Assembly: GCF_963924675.1 (NCBI RefSeq)
Contig: NC_089236.1
Coordinates: forward strand, 48,392,500-48,456,499
Length of the DNA stretch: 64,000 nucleotides
Direction of reading: 5' to 3'
Source of the DNA: Phocoena phocoena
Taxonomy: Eukaryota; Chordata; Mammalia; Artiodactyla; Phocoenidae
Below, piece after piece: positions 46,020 to 57,274 of the stretch. Made by a program: the position numbers and the translations under genes. The first letter of the stretch is position 1, and each line of letters begins with the position of its first letter. Below the pieces are notes generated by a model, which saw only the letters and a list, made by a program, of their open reading frames with translations, did not search any database and was not told the origin of the DNA.

Positions 46020-46665
46020 ATCCTTGTAAAAATTTAACTTACATAAAAGTATACAATATGTATGAATTGCACTTTCCTGAAATGCCCTTCCCTGCCCTCA
46101 ATACCATATCCCACTTCCCTCCCAGAAGTAACCACGGTTGAGACTTTGTTGTATATTCTTCTTGACCTTTCTTCTCTGCATGAATATAAACAATCCTATC
46201 TGTTTTGAATTTCATATGTGAGATCCTATCACACATATTGTTCCATAATTTAATGTTTTCACTTTGATTTTTTCATATCAGTACCTAGAAATCCAACTCA
46301 TTCTTTTCAAATGCTGCAGAGTAAGTGGTTAATAAAATACTACTCAATGCATCTTTTTTTTGGTTTTACCATTTCTCTATTAATAGATCATTTATGTTTT
46401 TCCCCAATATTTCTGTCACAAAAAATGTTGCCATGAACTTTCTTGTACATGTGTTTTTTTCTTCAAATGCTTTCTTCTTCTTCTTCTCCTCCTCCTCCTC
46501 CTCCTTCTTTTTCTTCTTCTTCTTCTTCCTCTTTCTCCTCCCTCTCCCTCTCCCTTTCCCTCTCCTTGTCCTTCTTCTTTTTCTTCTTCTGATGAATTGC
46601 TTTAGTAGCTTCATTCTGCATTTTTGGGTCCTGTATGTCTAATGTAAAATTTGGAATGTGAAATG
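46020..46665 (-). repeat. Old L1M-type 3' region
   Basis: 'GTTCCATAATTTAATGTTTT', 'TTAATAGATCATTTATGTTT', 'GTTGCCATGAACTTTCTTGT' and similar phrases match the antisense 3' part of old L1 elements. It contains the polypyrimidine tract. Confidence 0.55.
46471..46590. repeat. 120-bp polypyrimidine/polypurine tract
   Basis: Near-pure C/T on the plus strand (TTC, TCC and TTTC units), interrupted only by one G near 46568. Strong candidate for triplex (H-DNA) formation. The long open frames on both strands (46325-46642 sense, two antisense) are low-complexity artefacts. Confidence 0.92.
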
Positions 46666-46682
46666 CTGTGGTGCTACTTTTG

Positions 46683-46774
46683 GTGTAAATATATATATAT
46701 ATACACACACTCTTTTTTTCCCCAGATTATTTTCCCTTATAGGTTATTACAAAATATTGAGTGTAATTCCATGA
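46683..46774 (-). mobile_element. Small L1 fragment between direct repeats
   Basis: (TA)n, then 'CCCCAGATTATTTTCCCTTA' and 'GGTTATTACAAAATATTGAG', an internal piece of the L1 3'UTR. GGTGCTACTTTTG flanks it at 46670-46682 and 46775-46787. The poly(A) end is missing. Confidence 0.75.
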
Positions 46775-46949
46775 GGTGCTACTTTTGACTTTTCTGAAGT
46801 TTTACAGCTGAACTTGGGGCGAGGGGAGAACATGGTATGGCAAGAAACTTGGAGAGCCACCTGTTGACTCATTCACTAAGTAGCTCTCAATCTTCAAAGT
46901 AAACAAACAAAACTTGCCTGAACACTACGTTCCTCTATAATTATGACTT

Positions 46950-47240
46950 CTCATTGCAGGCAAACTTCACTACAGAAGAATCTCTGCTTCTTCTCTCTGA
47001 GTGCTCACTTCCATTCTGGTCTCCCCCCACTGCAGTCTGGGCTCTGCCCCATCACAGCTACTACCACCGAAACTGCTCCCTTCAACACATTCTGGTTACC
47101 AAATTCTTTGGATGCATTTTAGGCCCTTCATCACTGGCCTCTCAGTACCACTCGATACTCTTGATCACTTCTGGGCTGAAGTTCTCACCTCCTTTGGTTT
47201 CTGTGCCACAACTATACCCGTTAGTTCTGTTTCAGAAGAA
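46950..47240 (+). repeat. Probable L2 fragment
   Basis: 'CTACCACCGAAACTGCTCCC' and 'TCGATACTCTTGATCACTTC' follow L2 reverse-transcriptase-region wording. The 134-codon frame 46954-47358 is explained by this. Confidence 0.6.
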
Positions 47241-47534
47241 AGGAACAGAAAACTCAACCCAAATTGGTTTAAGCAATAAGGAACTTCATAGATCCCGTGA
47301 ATGGAAGTCTAGAGGGAGAGCAAGGGTCAGGGTTGGCTCCAGCTCCATAACTCTGTGATCTCCTGGCTTGGTTGGCTTCCTTCAGTTGATTTCCTTCTCA
47401 GATTGGTAGGGAGAGTGGCTGCAGCAAGTGTGAGCTTCAAAGCCCAAATGGAGGAAGAGAAGGCATTACTTTAGAAAGTTCTGCTAAGAGAATAATGAAG
47501 AATTCATCTGGAGTCCCATTAAACTCTGTTTCTA
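47241..47534. other. Intergenic DNA, nothing recognised
   Basis: No gene or clear repeat. Confidence 0.45.
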
Positions 47535-47870
47535 ATATATTTTTTCTAGTTTTATTAAAATATAATTGACATATAACATTGTGTAAGTTTAATGTGTATA
47601 ACATAATAATTTGATATTTGAATATATTGCAAAATGATTACCACAATAAGTTTACTTAACACCCATCACCTCACTTAGTTATAATTGTTTTTTTCTTGTG
47701 ATGAGAAACTTCACATCTAGTCTCTTAGCAACTTTCAAATATACAGTACAGTATTGTTAACTATAGTCACCATCCTGTACATTACATCCCCAGGACTTAT
47801 TTATCTTATAGTTGGAAATTTGTATTTTTTGATCACCTTCACCCACTTCATCAAACTTTTCCTGAATCTC
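47535..47870 (-). repeat. Older L1 3' region
   Basis: 'ATTAAAATATAATTGACATA', 'ATTGCAAAATGATTACCACA', 'CTATAGTCACCATCCTGTAC' and 'CCAGGACTTATTTATCTTAT' are antisense L1 3'UTR phrases. Frame 47754-48002 overlaps it. Confidence 0.85.
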
Positions 47871-48089
47871 ACTGGGCTCCTTATCCCTCACAGTCCTCAG
47901 CAAAGCAGGTGGGATATTTTTAGACTGGTTGGATCAACCCTTGGAACTAGAGACATTCAGCCTCCAGAGGCCCAGAGACTTCATGGGGGAGGAATTATGT
48001 AAAGGAGAGCAGGCAGTTGATACTTGTTAGGAAACCAACAATGTCCACCACAACTATGGTCCCCTGGTTTTTCTCTTTGTCTTTTTTTT

Positions 48090-48762
48090 TTTTTTAATCT
48101 CTGGTTGCTATTCTAGATTCCCTAATGATTTCCTCTTCCTCTGCCTAACCCTTCCGTATGGACAGTCCCCAGACTCTCACTCTTGCTTTCTTCTCAGTGT
48201 TCTATTATCCCTGAAACAATTCATTCACTTTTGAGGCTATACATGCTGATAACTCCCAAATCTACAACTCCAGTTCTTGGAGTTCTTCTGAACTGTAGAC
48301 ACTGGTATATAGTTGCATATTGGACATATCCACTTAGATCCATATGCATCTCAAACTCAACATGTCCCAAACTGACATTAATCGACAGCCCAAAGATCAG
48401 CACATCCTTCTGTATTCCCGATCTCAATGAGTGGCTTCATCAAGCACTATTCCCTAAGTCCTTGTAGACCCCTTTCAGTTCCTCACACTGAAGTAATCAC
48501 AAAGCCCTGATCTAGCTACCAAAATTTAACAGGGCCACACACTATGAGAAATCTTTTCTTTATTACCCTTTCTCTCCAGTCTGTGTTGTGCTCTTGTCTT
48601 ATGTGATCCTACGGCACTTTGTATAAAACTGTATAAGAGCACTTCTGTTGTTCACCATCCTCTTGACTGCAGGTACCATATCTTACTAGTTTTTAATATC
48701 CCTGTTCTCAGCAAAACAACTTGAACAATGTAGGTGTTCAGGAAATATTAGATGATTATTGA
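48090..48762 (+). repeat. L2 3'-end copy
   Basis: 'GATAACTCCCAAATCTACAA', 'CATATCCACTTAGATCCATA', 'CATCTCAAACTCAACATGTC', 'GATCCTACGGCACTTTGTAT' and a GTAGGTGTTCAGGAAATAT end form a long ordered L2 match. Frame 48183-48467 lies within it. Confidence 0.85.
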
Positions 48763-48774
48763 ATGACTTTAGTC

Positions 48775-49072
48775 CTTTTTTTAAAAAAATAAATTTATTT
48801 ATTTATTTTTGGCTGTGTTGGGTCTTCGTTTCTGTGCGCGGGTTTTCTCTCGTTGCGGCGAGCAGGGGCCACTCTTCATCGCGGTGCGCGGGCCTCTCAC
48901 CATCGCGGCCTCTCTTGTTGCGGAGCACAGGCTCCAGACGCACAGGCTCAGTAGTTGTGGCTCACGGGCTTATTTGCTCCAAGGCATGTGGGATCTTCCC
49001 AGACCAGGGCTCAAACCCGTGTCCCCTGCACTGGCAGGCAGATTCTCAACCACTGCACCACCAGGGAAGCCC
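48775..49072 (-). mobile_element. CHR-1/CHR-2 intermediate SINE with target duplication
   Basis: About 300 bp. The tail half reads like long CHR-1 (GGCTGTGTTGGGTCTTCG); the middle has CHR-2-like 'GCGGGCCTCTCAC' and 'GGAGCACAGGCTCCAGACG'; the head is GGGAAGCCC. ATGACTTTAGTC is at 48763-48774 and 49073-49084, at the end of an L2 copy. Confidence 0.94.
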
Positions 49073-49084
49073 ATGACTTTAGTC

Positions 49085-50020
49085 TTTAAACACTTATTGG
49101 GCCACTGTGATTTCCAGACATTCTCCCAAGCTCTGAATGTTTGATGTTCTTCCTTCACAGACTTGGTCCTGCCCTGGAGTGGGTGGAGTCAGTGGGAAAA
49201 TGCCAGAAGCTGTGTCCTAAGGCTGTGAGTGCCAGGTCATGGCCAGTATAAACAATTTGAAACCAGGTCAGAGATCCAAATAGGGCTGGATGAATCTAGG
49301 AAGCTAAGGCATGAAGCCAATTGGGTTGGTGTCTGGATTTTGAAGAGGCTGGTGGGAAGAAAATCTTAAGAATTAATCCCAGGTCCATGAGAGACAGCTA
49401 TGGCAGCTTTTCATGAAGTTTAAGATGCTCCGAGTGTTGGCATCCCTGGAATACAAAGATGAATAGAAAATGATCCCTAATCTAGTAGGAACTCGTGGTG
49501 AGGTGGGAAAATAGATATGCAACAAAGACTTACACTTCAGTGTAAGAAGTGATGTAGCAAAACATGTTTACAACATTAAGGAAGGAGCTAATGCCTGTGC
49601 TTAGGAGAAATTGTGATGACCTTGAGGGGATCCTTGTTAAGAAAGGTTTCTTTCTTTCTCTCCCTCCCTCCCTCCCTCCCTCCCTTCCATCCTTCCTTCC
49701 TTCCTTTTTAAGATAACATCTCAGATTTGGCATTTAACTCCATAGATGTCCTCAGGACAAACCACTTCATTTAATACATAGGCAAAATTTGGTTTGTTCC
49801 ACTGAATCTATATGTCACAATTTTTTTCCGGGACTCATAGGGACTGTCTCCTGGTGGAAATTTTTTCAGTAGCTTGGCATTCAAGCTATAAATATGAGAG
49901 CATTTTTTAAGGGTGGTTTTATGCAGAGAAGAGATTAGTCAGAGTTTACTTTAGGTATACAAAAATTAATATTCAGTATATTAAAATTAAATTTATCTAC
50001 TCTACATTTAAATGATAAAT
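49085..50020. other. Intergenic DNA with old repeat piece and a microsatellite
   Basis: 49430-49560 carries the 'ATACAAAGATGAATAGAAAA ... CTAATCTAGTAGGAACTC' old-repeat phrase. No gene. Confidence 0.45.
49645..49706. repeat. (TTTC)n(TCCC)n(TTCC)n pyrimidine repeat
   Basis: Starts TTTCTTTC, then repeated TCCC/CTCC units and TTCC units. Antisense frame 49530-49733 (EGGREGGRE) is its translation. Confidence 0.9.
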
Positions 50021-50039
50021 GCTTGGTTCTTCCATAAAC

Positions 50040-50327
50040 ATTTTATTTTTATTTTTTTTTATTTTTGGCTGTGTTGGGTCTTTGTTTCTATGCCAGGGCT
50101 TTCTCTAGTTGCGGTGAGTGGGGGCCACTCTTCATCACGGTGCGCGGGCCTCTCACCGTCGCGGCCTCTCTTGTTGCAGAGCACAGGCTCCAGACACGCA
50201 GGCTCAGTAGTGTGGCTCACAGGCGCAGCTGCTCCGCGGCTCGTGGGATCCTCCCAGAGCAGGGCTCGAATCCGTGTCCCCTGCATTGGCAGGCAGACTC
50301 TCAACCACTGCGCCTCCAGGGAAGCCC
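50040..50327 (-). mobile_element. CHR-1/CHR-2 intermediate SINE with target duplication
   Basis: Same mosaic build as the copy at 48775. CTTCCATAAAC is at 50029-50039 and 50328-50338, exact. Confidence 0.94.
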
Positions 50328-50338
50328 CTTCCATAAAC

Positions 50339-51242
50339 TTTTAAGTTTAACTTGTAAATATTGTTCTAATTAAAAGTCTAGCAAATTTTAACATTACTTT
50401 TATGGGAACTTAAAAATGTTTGTAAAATAAACACCCTTAAACCTTTAAAACTGTATTTATATGTTTAACACACATGATTTTCCTACTAAATAGTACAGCT
50501 GTATGATTAATAAAGAAAATTCTTCCCAAGTTCTTAACTCTTCTAAATCTAATGGAACATAAATGTGGATAAACTTAAATATTCTAATATTATGTATAAA
50601 GTTAGATTTCAACTAGTCTAAACACCTTATACAATTATACATTTTAAATTTACAAGGTTGACTTTTTACTCCAGTAGGTCAAATTTTCTTTGACATTATG
50701 GATACTTAAAGTAACCAAGTATGCTCAGATTTTTAAATGTAGAAATATTAATTGTAGCAACTGACATTGCTTTGACACTATTGTCTAGACTTACAGTCCT
50801 AACGGGAATTTCATCAGTTTATATACGCTTGTGTACATATGTGTGTGTGTATGTGCACGTGTGGCTCTATGAAATTTTATCCCATGTATAAATTCATGTA
50901 ACAGGTACAATCAAGGTACAGAACAGTTCCATTACTACAAAGATACTTCTCCCTTTAGGAGGGCTAGCCTATTTTATTCACTTTTGTCCTGCCAGTGCCC
51001 TGCATAATGTCAGGTACATGACACACACCAATAAAATATTTGTTAAATATACCAGTACATGACTAAATAGTACTGGGGGAATTTGCCCAATTTGTTTGGG
51101 TAAAGAAGTATTAATCTGTTTATCAGACTTCAGTTATTTCATCAAACTCCATCTCACTATGACTGATTTGCAAAGAACACAAAAATCCTCAGCTACCAAA
51201 TCTCATAGAAGTGTTGTATCACTAATCTGAGTCTTATAATCA
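50339..51242. other. Intergenic AT-rich DNA
   Basis: A GT-rich patch near 50832-50865, and a possible L2 tail at 50985-51045 ('CCAGTGCCCTGCATAATGTC'). No gene. Confidence 0.45.
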
Positions 51243-51253
51243 AGCCTTTGCCA

Positions 51254-51385
51254 GGAATTCCCTGGCGGTCCAGTGGTTAGGACTCTGCACTTCCACTGCA
51301 GGGGGCACGGGTTAGATCCCTAGTTGGGGAACTAAGATCTCGCATGCTGTGTGGCGTGGCTGAAAGGACAAAAAAAAAAAAAAAA
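51254..51385 (+). mobile_element. CHR-1-type SINE
   Basis: GGAATTCCCTGGCGGTCCAG head, 'GGGTTAGATCCC' B-box region, 'GTGTGGCGTGGC' end and poly(A). Diverged target duplication AAGCCTTTGCCA versus AAGGCTTCGCCA. Confidence 0.9.
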
Positions 51386-51389
51386 GGCT

Positions 51390-52505
51390 TCGCCAACCTG
51401 AAAAGCTTACAAGTCTTGAGAGGAGGCCTCAATAGAAACCATATAACAATATGTACATATAGCTACGTGTTTCCCATAAATTACATGAAATACACATAGG
51501 TACGTGTGATAAATTACATGAAATGTCACTTGGACACCCTGTGGAATCCAGACTAGAGAATGAAGGCAGCCTGACCCGGAGGGCAGGGCTCCAGAGCTGA
51601 GGCCTTTCTTCCTCCTGGTTCCAATTACTAATACTGTCCCAGAGCAAATAGAAATATGATCTTCCATTAACTTGCCTTAGACTGACTACAATAAAATTTC
51701 CCCTAATGGTACTAGGGGGAAATCGACTACTCCTGAAAGATATTTGCACATTGTTGGCATTTCTTGACCTTAAGATATCTTTTTGGAAGCATTTAAAGAA
51801 CTAAGGAAAGAAATTGCCCTTTAAGTTGACCTTGTGACAGAAGGAGGTGGGAAAATAATTACACTGCATACCAGACCTTACCTTTGCACAGAATAACTAC
51901 ATGACAAATGCTAAAGCAAACATGCTAGAAGAATACCGTAATATTCATTCACCTCTTTTCTGATAAGAAAGGTTTATGCATTTTTATATCTTTAAAAGCT
52001 TTGTTTTGCAGGGTTTGCTTTAGCCTGTTGCCTCTTACTCATAGTGTATGGAGGTTGAATCACTTTGGAATCCATTTTTCTTGAGTTACTCGAGGTGTAG
52101 CATGTAGTGCATTTTGTGTTAGAAACCACAGGTAAGACCTGTTTCTGTAAATGATTGATTTCCATGGATCTGTTCCTTTAATTGATTTGATATTTACTTA
52201 AGAAAGTTCTTTCTTTGCTTGCCCTGTCAGCCCTCTCTGGGAGCTTTTGTAAAGTATGTCGCCATCATAAATAGGCTGGTTCCTTCCCAGACCAGTTGTT
52301 TCTCTGAGGTTTATAAACCTTTAAATGGATTCTGGGCACCATCTCATAAGGGTTTTTTCTTGAAGTTCTCTTTTGGGATTAAACCTGTGGCTTGGGCAGC
52401 CTTAACCTGTACCTCAGTCAGCTCTGTAATCACCCCCTCTATAGTAATCAGAATAGCAACAGTCATAGTAATTACTAATATGGACTACCGATGTATCCTT
52501 GATCG
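51390..52505. other. Intergenic DNA, no gene seen
   Basis: A local near-duplication of 'AAATTACATGAAAT' occurs at 51479 and 51511. Antisense frames at 51407-51749 show no domain; sense frame 52219-52512 likewise. Confidence 0.45.
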
Positions 52506-52524
52506 TACATAGATTTTATTTTAT

Positions 52525-52834
52525 TTTTAATATTATTTTAAATTGAAGTATAGTTGATTTACAACGATTCAGGTGTACAGCAAAGTGATTCAGTTATACA
52601 TATATATATGTATATATATATATATTCTTTTCCAGATTTTTTTTTCCATTATAGCTTATTACAAGATATTGAATATAGTTTCCTTTGTTATACAGTAGAT
52701 CCTTTTTGTTTATCTATTTTATATACAGTAGCGTGTATCTGTTAATACCCAATTCTCAATTTATCCCTCCCTACCCCCTTCCCTTTGGCAACCCTAAGTT
52801 TGTTTTCTATGTCTGTGAGTCTGTTTCTGTTCTC
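52525..52834 (-). mobile_element. 5'-truncated L1 sharing its target with a SINE
   Basis: 'AATTGAAGTATAGTTGATTT', 'TACAGCAAAGTGATTCAGTT', a (TA)n core and 'CCCTTTGGCAACCCTAAG'. It is preceded by ACATAGATTTTATTTTAT (52507) and followed by ACATGGATTTTATTTTAT (52835), a target duplication with one mismatch. Confidence 0.92.
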
Positions 52835-52854
52835 ACATGGATTTTATTTTATTT

Positions 52855-53080
52855 TATTAATTAATTATTTAAAATATTTATTTATTTATTTTGACTGCAC
52901 TGGGTCTTAGTTGCGGCACGCGGGATCCTTCAGTTGCGACATGCAGGCTCGTAGTCGCAGCATGCAGGTTTCTTAGTTGCGGCATGCATGGAGGATCTAG
53001 TTCCCCCATCAGGGATCAAACCCAGGCCCCCTGCATTGGGAGCATGGAGTCTTACCCACTGGACCACCAGGGAAGTCCCT
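52855..53080 (-). mobile_element. CHR-1-type SINE at the same target site
   Basis: A long T/A-rich tail, 'GACTGCACTGGGTCTTAGTT', 'GCAGCATGCAGG' modules and head GGGAAGTCCC. ACATGGATTT flanks it at 52835-52844 and 53081-53090. Confidence 0.93.
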
Positions 53081-53090
53081 ACATGGATTT

Positions 53091-54959
53091 GAACTAAAAG
53101 CATCTTTAGAAAGACTTTTGCTAGTTTTACTGATTCTAAAATTCAATCTAAATAAAAACAAGGTGATTGCTATGAAAATTCAGATGTAAGGCAAGGTCTG
53201 TGTTGGCCCTGCCAACCACATTGCCCTCTGGGTAACAGTGATTCTAAGGTCTTAAAATAATTTGTGTGTGTTTAGTCTCTGTCCCAGGTCACACTCTGGT
53301 AGTAAGGCATGTATGGGGTGTGCTCTTTGAGGCGAATTTTTCAGCTGCGTGGAGCTGGCTGGAGGAGTTCAGGCCCAGGGAATATGGCCTGGAGAAGGGA
53401 CCTCCCCATTCTGCACCTTACTTCTCTTCTTCACCAGCAGCCAGAAGCTGTTCAGTCCCTTTTCACCACCTTCTCTTCATGTAAATAGAAAAGTGCTGAT
53501 ACGTCTGCAAAATAATATTCCAAGAAGCGCCTATGCTGTTTGTCTTAAGCTCACTTAAAAGGAGAGCGGTCTTTATATGGAGTTACCAAGGCCAAGATCA
53601 CCAGACCAAAAGAGAGCTGAGAAAGAAAACTGCCTTCCAAAGCTTCCAGCTATTCCCAGCCACTGGATCCTATTAGTATCTAGAGCTTATGGTGCAAGCG
53701 ACTCCAACCCAGACCCCCTGGCTGCAGTCTTCCAATTGGCCCCAAGAACTGGAGGGAATCACTGAATTTCAAATTTGCTTACAGAAGTCACGATGCAAGA
53801 GAAACCCTGGTCAGCCTTCCAGGGAGCTGCCAGAGCTCTGGACTGGGGGCCGCACGACTTGGGCAATTAGACGTGCTTTCCAGATGGCTGTGCTTCCTTT
53901 TGCCCTTATCAACATGAGTATTTGCCCAGAGGTGGCTTTCTGCTTCACCCTTGCCTCTGAGGAGGAAACTATTATTAATGGAGAGGGTAGACCAAGGGCA
54001 CAGAATTGCTCATTTTTCTACATCATGGAAAATAGAGGATGTGCTGGAAACATATCCTTTAAACTGGCTTAATCCTTTTAGTGAGGCTCATTTCAATGAG
54101 CTCATTGTGTTCGGTCCTTACTTGAACACGATAAAAATAGAACACTTAGAAGACTATGTCTCTAGAACCAGAGTGAAATAGAGAGTTGAGGTAATTGTCC
54201 AGATAATCCAAGCAAAACCAAAACGAAACAAAATAAAACCCACCACTGTTGAGAAAAAAAAAAAGGCAGGTTTAGCAGCCTGAACGATCCAGTCTGTTTC
54301 TCTACATTGTTCAAATTCACCAGCTCTGCATCTGTATTTACTTTTTATACACAGACTGAGCCTAAGTTATGTTGAGGAGATTTTCCCCCCAATATTATCT
54401 CAAGTACTACCTCCAAAAATGCTTTTGCTTCAAAATATCCCTCTTTTCCTTATTTCCCAATAAGAAAGAAAGTAGATCTCACAATAGTTTTACACATGTT
54501 TTTATATGACAGCAGTATAAAAAATCGATGGCTCTGGGGTTTGGGAAGATTTCTTTTTCATTTGTTTCTGTGATGTCCCCTTAGCTAAAGGCTAGAGATA
54601 GTTTATCTACACCCTCCCATGTTTTAAACCTGTTGCTTTATGCTTGGCTAACTGCCTGTCATGTGTGTTGGTTGCCAGCACAACAGCTTGGCTCATTTGG
54701 AAAATCAAGAAATCCAATTTCCTCCAAGATACCAGCTGGTAATATTCCACTGGATGCAAGTGAGACACTACCCGACTTGGAGGTGTCGGCTTGGCCAGAG
54801 TTCTCTGTAGACTGGCTTCCCATGTTGGGATCGTTACTGGTCTCTCAGATTACACTCCCTGACCCTGTTGTTTTAAAGGCACTGCTTCTCTCATCATCCC
54901 TCTCTCACGAACTTAAACCTTTTCATTCATTCATCTGATTTTTCCTTCGGCCTCTTTCC
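53091..54959. other. Unique block with chance open frames
   Basis: No young transposon and a moderate GC patch at 53330-53450. Overlapping sense frames in more than one phase (53266-53484, 53349-53558, 53577-53765, 53689-54072, 53951-54181) lack domains, so no gene is called. Candidate conserved non-coding region. Confidence 0.45.
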
Positions 54960-55645
54960 CAACATAACCAGTCACCGAGTCCTGTGGATTCTTCTTTCCC
55001 CAAAGTTTCCCTTATGCTAACCTTTTATTTTATTCCCATTCCCTGAGTTTAGGTTCCTATTTTCTTTTCTTTTTTTTTTTTTCCGGTACGCGGGCCTCTC
55101 ACTGCTGTGGCCTCTCCCGTTGTGGAGCACAGGCTCTGGACGCGCAGGCTCAGCGGCCACGGCTCACGGGCCAGCCGCTCCGCGGCATATGGGATCTTCC
55201 TAGACCGGGGCACGAACCCGTGTCCGTTGCATCGGCAGGCGGACTCTGAACCACTGCACCACCAGGGAAGCCCTATCCCTCCTAATAATCCTCTGCTTCT
55301 TTCAATCTCACCCATTTCTAATCTGTCCTAAGTAAATGCCACAACAACCTTCCTTGATGCTTTTCTTAATTGAATTGTATTTTCTTGCACAAACATCTTC
55401 CATAGCTCCTTGTTGCCTAAAAGATTTTGCTCAAATCCCTTACCCTGGTGTTGAAAGCTTTTGTCAGCTTGGTTCTGATGACTTTGGAGCCTCATGGGAA
55501 CAGTCAGCTCCAGCGTGTTGGGTCTATTGTCTTTCCACGTGAAATGCTTTTCCCCCTCCTGCTCACCCATCACAATCCTAACCGTCTCCCAAGGCTAGAT
55601 TGGACATCCCAATTATTCCAAGAAGACTTTTCTGCCACCCTGGAA
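54960..55645 (+). repeat. L2 copy interrupted by a SINE
   Basis: 'CAGTCACCGAGTCCTGTGGA' before the SINE, and 'CAAACATCTTCCATAGCTCC' and 'TTCTGCCACCCTGGAAGGAA' after it, follow L2 wording. The open frames at 55328-55663 fall within it. Confidence 0.65.
55071..55273 (-). mobile_element. CHR-2-type SINE nested in L2
   Basis: Poly(T), CCGGTACGCGGGCC and head GGGAAGCCC. Target duplication not clear. Antisense frame 55049-55315 is SINE translation. Confidence 0.93.
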
Positions 55646-56400
55646 GGAAGTGACCATCTTTGAGCTGGAGTCACAAAATCTTTGAGTTTGAAGGCGACTT
55701 GGAGAATGCTGAGTCCCACTTTTCACCCTTTAACACACCCTTTGACCTTTACTTGAACATGTCCAAGACGGGAAACACACATGGCAGCTCATTGCATTTT
55801 TAGGCCACTATTATTAGTGGGAATTTCTTTCTCTCTCTCTGGGATAAGTTCTGCCTCCCTGTACTTTACTTGTTTGTGGTCTGTCCTTGGGAGCAATACA
55901 AAAAGAAATATCATCCTTCCTTGATACCAGTGCCTCTCAAATATTTGATGAAAGCTATCATAGCTCTCTTGACTAATCCAAATGCAGCCCCAATTCTTTG
56001 GTTATTTCTGTATTAAAGTGGTTTCTAAATCATTCTTCATTTTGGCTATTTTATCTGGAGGTGCGCTGGGGTGTTAACAATAATCTTAAAATATAGATTC
56101 CAGGAAAAACACAACTTTCCTGATCCATGGTATTCATTCTAGAAAAGTCGATATGTTTGTGTCACTCATTTGGCTCGTTACATACTGTAGCATTTACAGG
56201 GTTTTTTGTCTGCAGAGAAAGGAGGAACTATTTCCAGTGCCTTTGTTTCTCAACTAGATGGTCAGCCCTGGGGAAAGCAGCAACTTGGACTTGCAAATTT
56301 TCTACGTCCTTTAAAGAAGGCCCTGCATCTTGTAGACATTCGATAATCTGATTGTGAGAAACTAACTCAAGTGATGAACATTGCTAAATATAGTGCTCAC
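55646..56400. other. Intergenic DNA, no gene seen
   Basis: Possible old repeat text near 55670-55790. The frame 56127-56351 shows no domain. Confidence 0.4.
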
Positions 56401-56840
56401 TTCTCAGCTCTTAGATTGTTTGATCCCTTGGCAGCACTGACACCGGTTTTTTGTTGTTGTTGTTGTTTTTTGGCTGCGCAGCGCAGCTTGCGGGATCTTA
56501 GTTCCCCGACAAGGGATCGAACCCTTGACCCCTGTAGTGGAAGTGCGGTGTTCTAACCACTGCACCAGCAGGGAAGTCCCGGCATCGACACTGTTAACCA
56601 CCTTTCTCTCTCTGGAAATTCTTCCCTTTGGTTTTCTACTCTGTGGGGTTTCTCCCTAACTCTCTCATTTCTCAGTCTGTTTTACAATTTCTCTTCCTCA
56701 TTGGTTTTCTTCAGGGCTCTTCCAAGTGCCCTTTTCCCCTTCGACTTCTTCATCTTCACTGTCCCTTCCATTTGCTGGTGTCCATCTTCTCAGGCACAGA
56801 TTATTGTCATCATCTCCTACAGCCAGATTTTGGAACTTGG
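56401..56840 (+). repeat. L2 copy interrupted by a SINE
   Basis: After the SINE, 'CATCGACACTGTTAACCACC' and 'TCTCTGGAAATTCTTCCCTT' match the L2 phrase (GACACTGTTGACCACC). Frames 56628-56921 and 56701-56949 are decayed L2. Confidence 0.7.
56455..56579 (-). mobile_element. CHR-1-type SINE nested in L2
   Basis: A (TTG)n tail, 'TTTTGGCTGCGCAGCGCAGC', 'CCCCGACAAGGGATCGAACC' and head GGGAAGTCCC. Confidence 0.9.
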
Positions 56841-57014
56841 GGGATGCATAAAAATGGTTCAGCTGTACAGTCTTTTCCTAAGGGGGGAAACAGTGGGAAG
56901 AAGACAAAGGAAAAGATTTGAGGGTTATTTGGGAGGTAGAATTGAGTGAATTTATGATTTACTGGATTCTATGATGAGGCAGTGAGAGGAAGAGTGAGGG
57001 GTGATGGGTAATGC

Positions 57015-57270
57015 GAACTATCTTGACTCCAGGTGGTAGGTGTGGATGGGAACCTGGGAAGAAGAGTATTGGGATATCCCACTGTGCACACCACAGTCCC
57101 CATCAGAGGACTCGCCACACTGTGTCGTAGTCACGTGTTTACCTGTATAATCCCTGCAGCAGACCCTGCAGGTTCTGGGAGGGCAAGGACCGAGCACGAG
57201 TCTATGGTGTCCATGGCTGGATCGTCTTTCCTTGCACAGGGCTTGGGATTCTCTAAGTGTCTCATATACA
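57015..57270. other. Possible L2-tail/MIR-like sequence
   Basis: 'TTCTGGGAGGGCAAGGACCG' resembles an L2 tail. Sense 57033-57350 and antisense 57018-57314 frames overlap this and the following L1 and are not genes. Confidence 0.4.
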
Positions 57271-57274
57271 ATTG

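Noticed and set aside
46325..46708. Lysine/glutamate-rich antisense frames and a phenylalanine/leucine-rich sense frame
   Set aside because: They are translations of the polypyrimidine/polypurine tract.
53266..54181. String of overlapping plus-strand frames suggesting a gene
   Set aside because: The frames lie in different phases, give composition typical of chance translation, and have no recognisable domain or splice structure.
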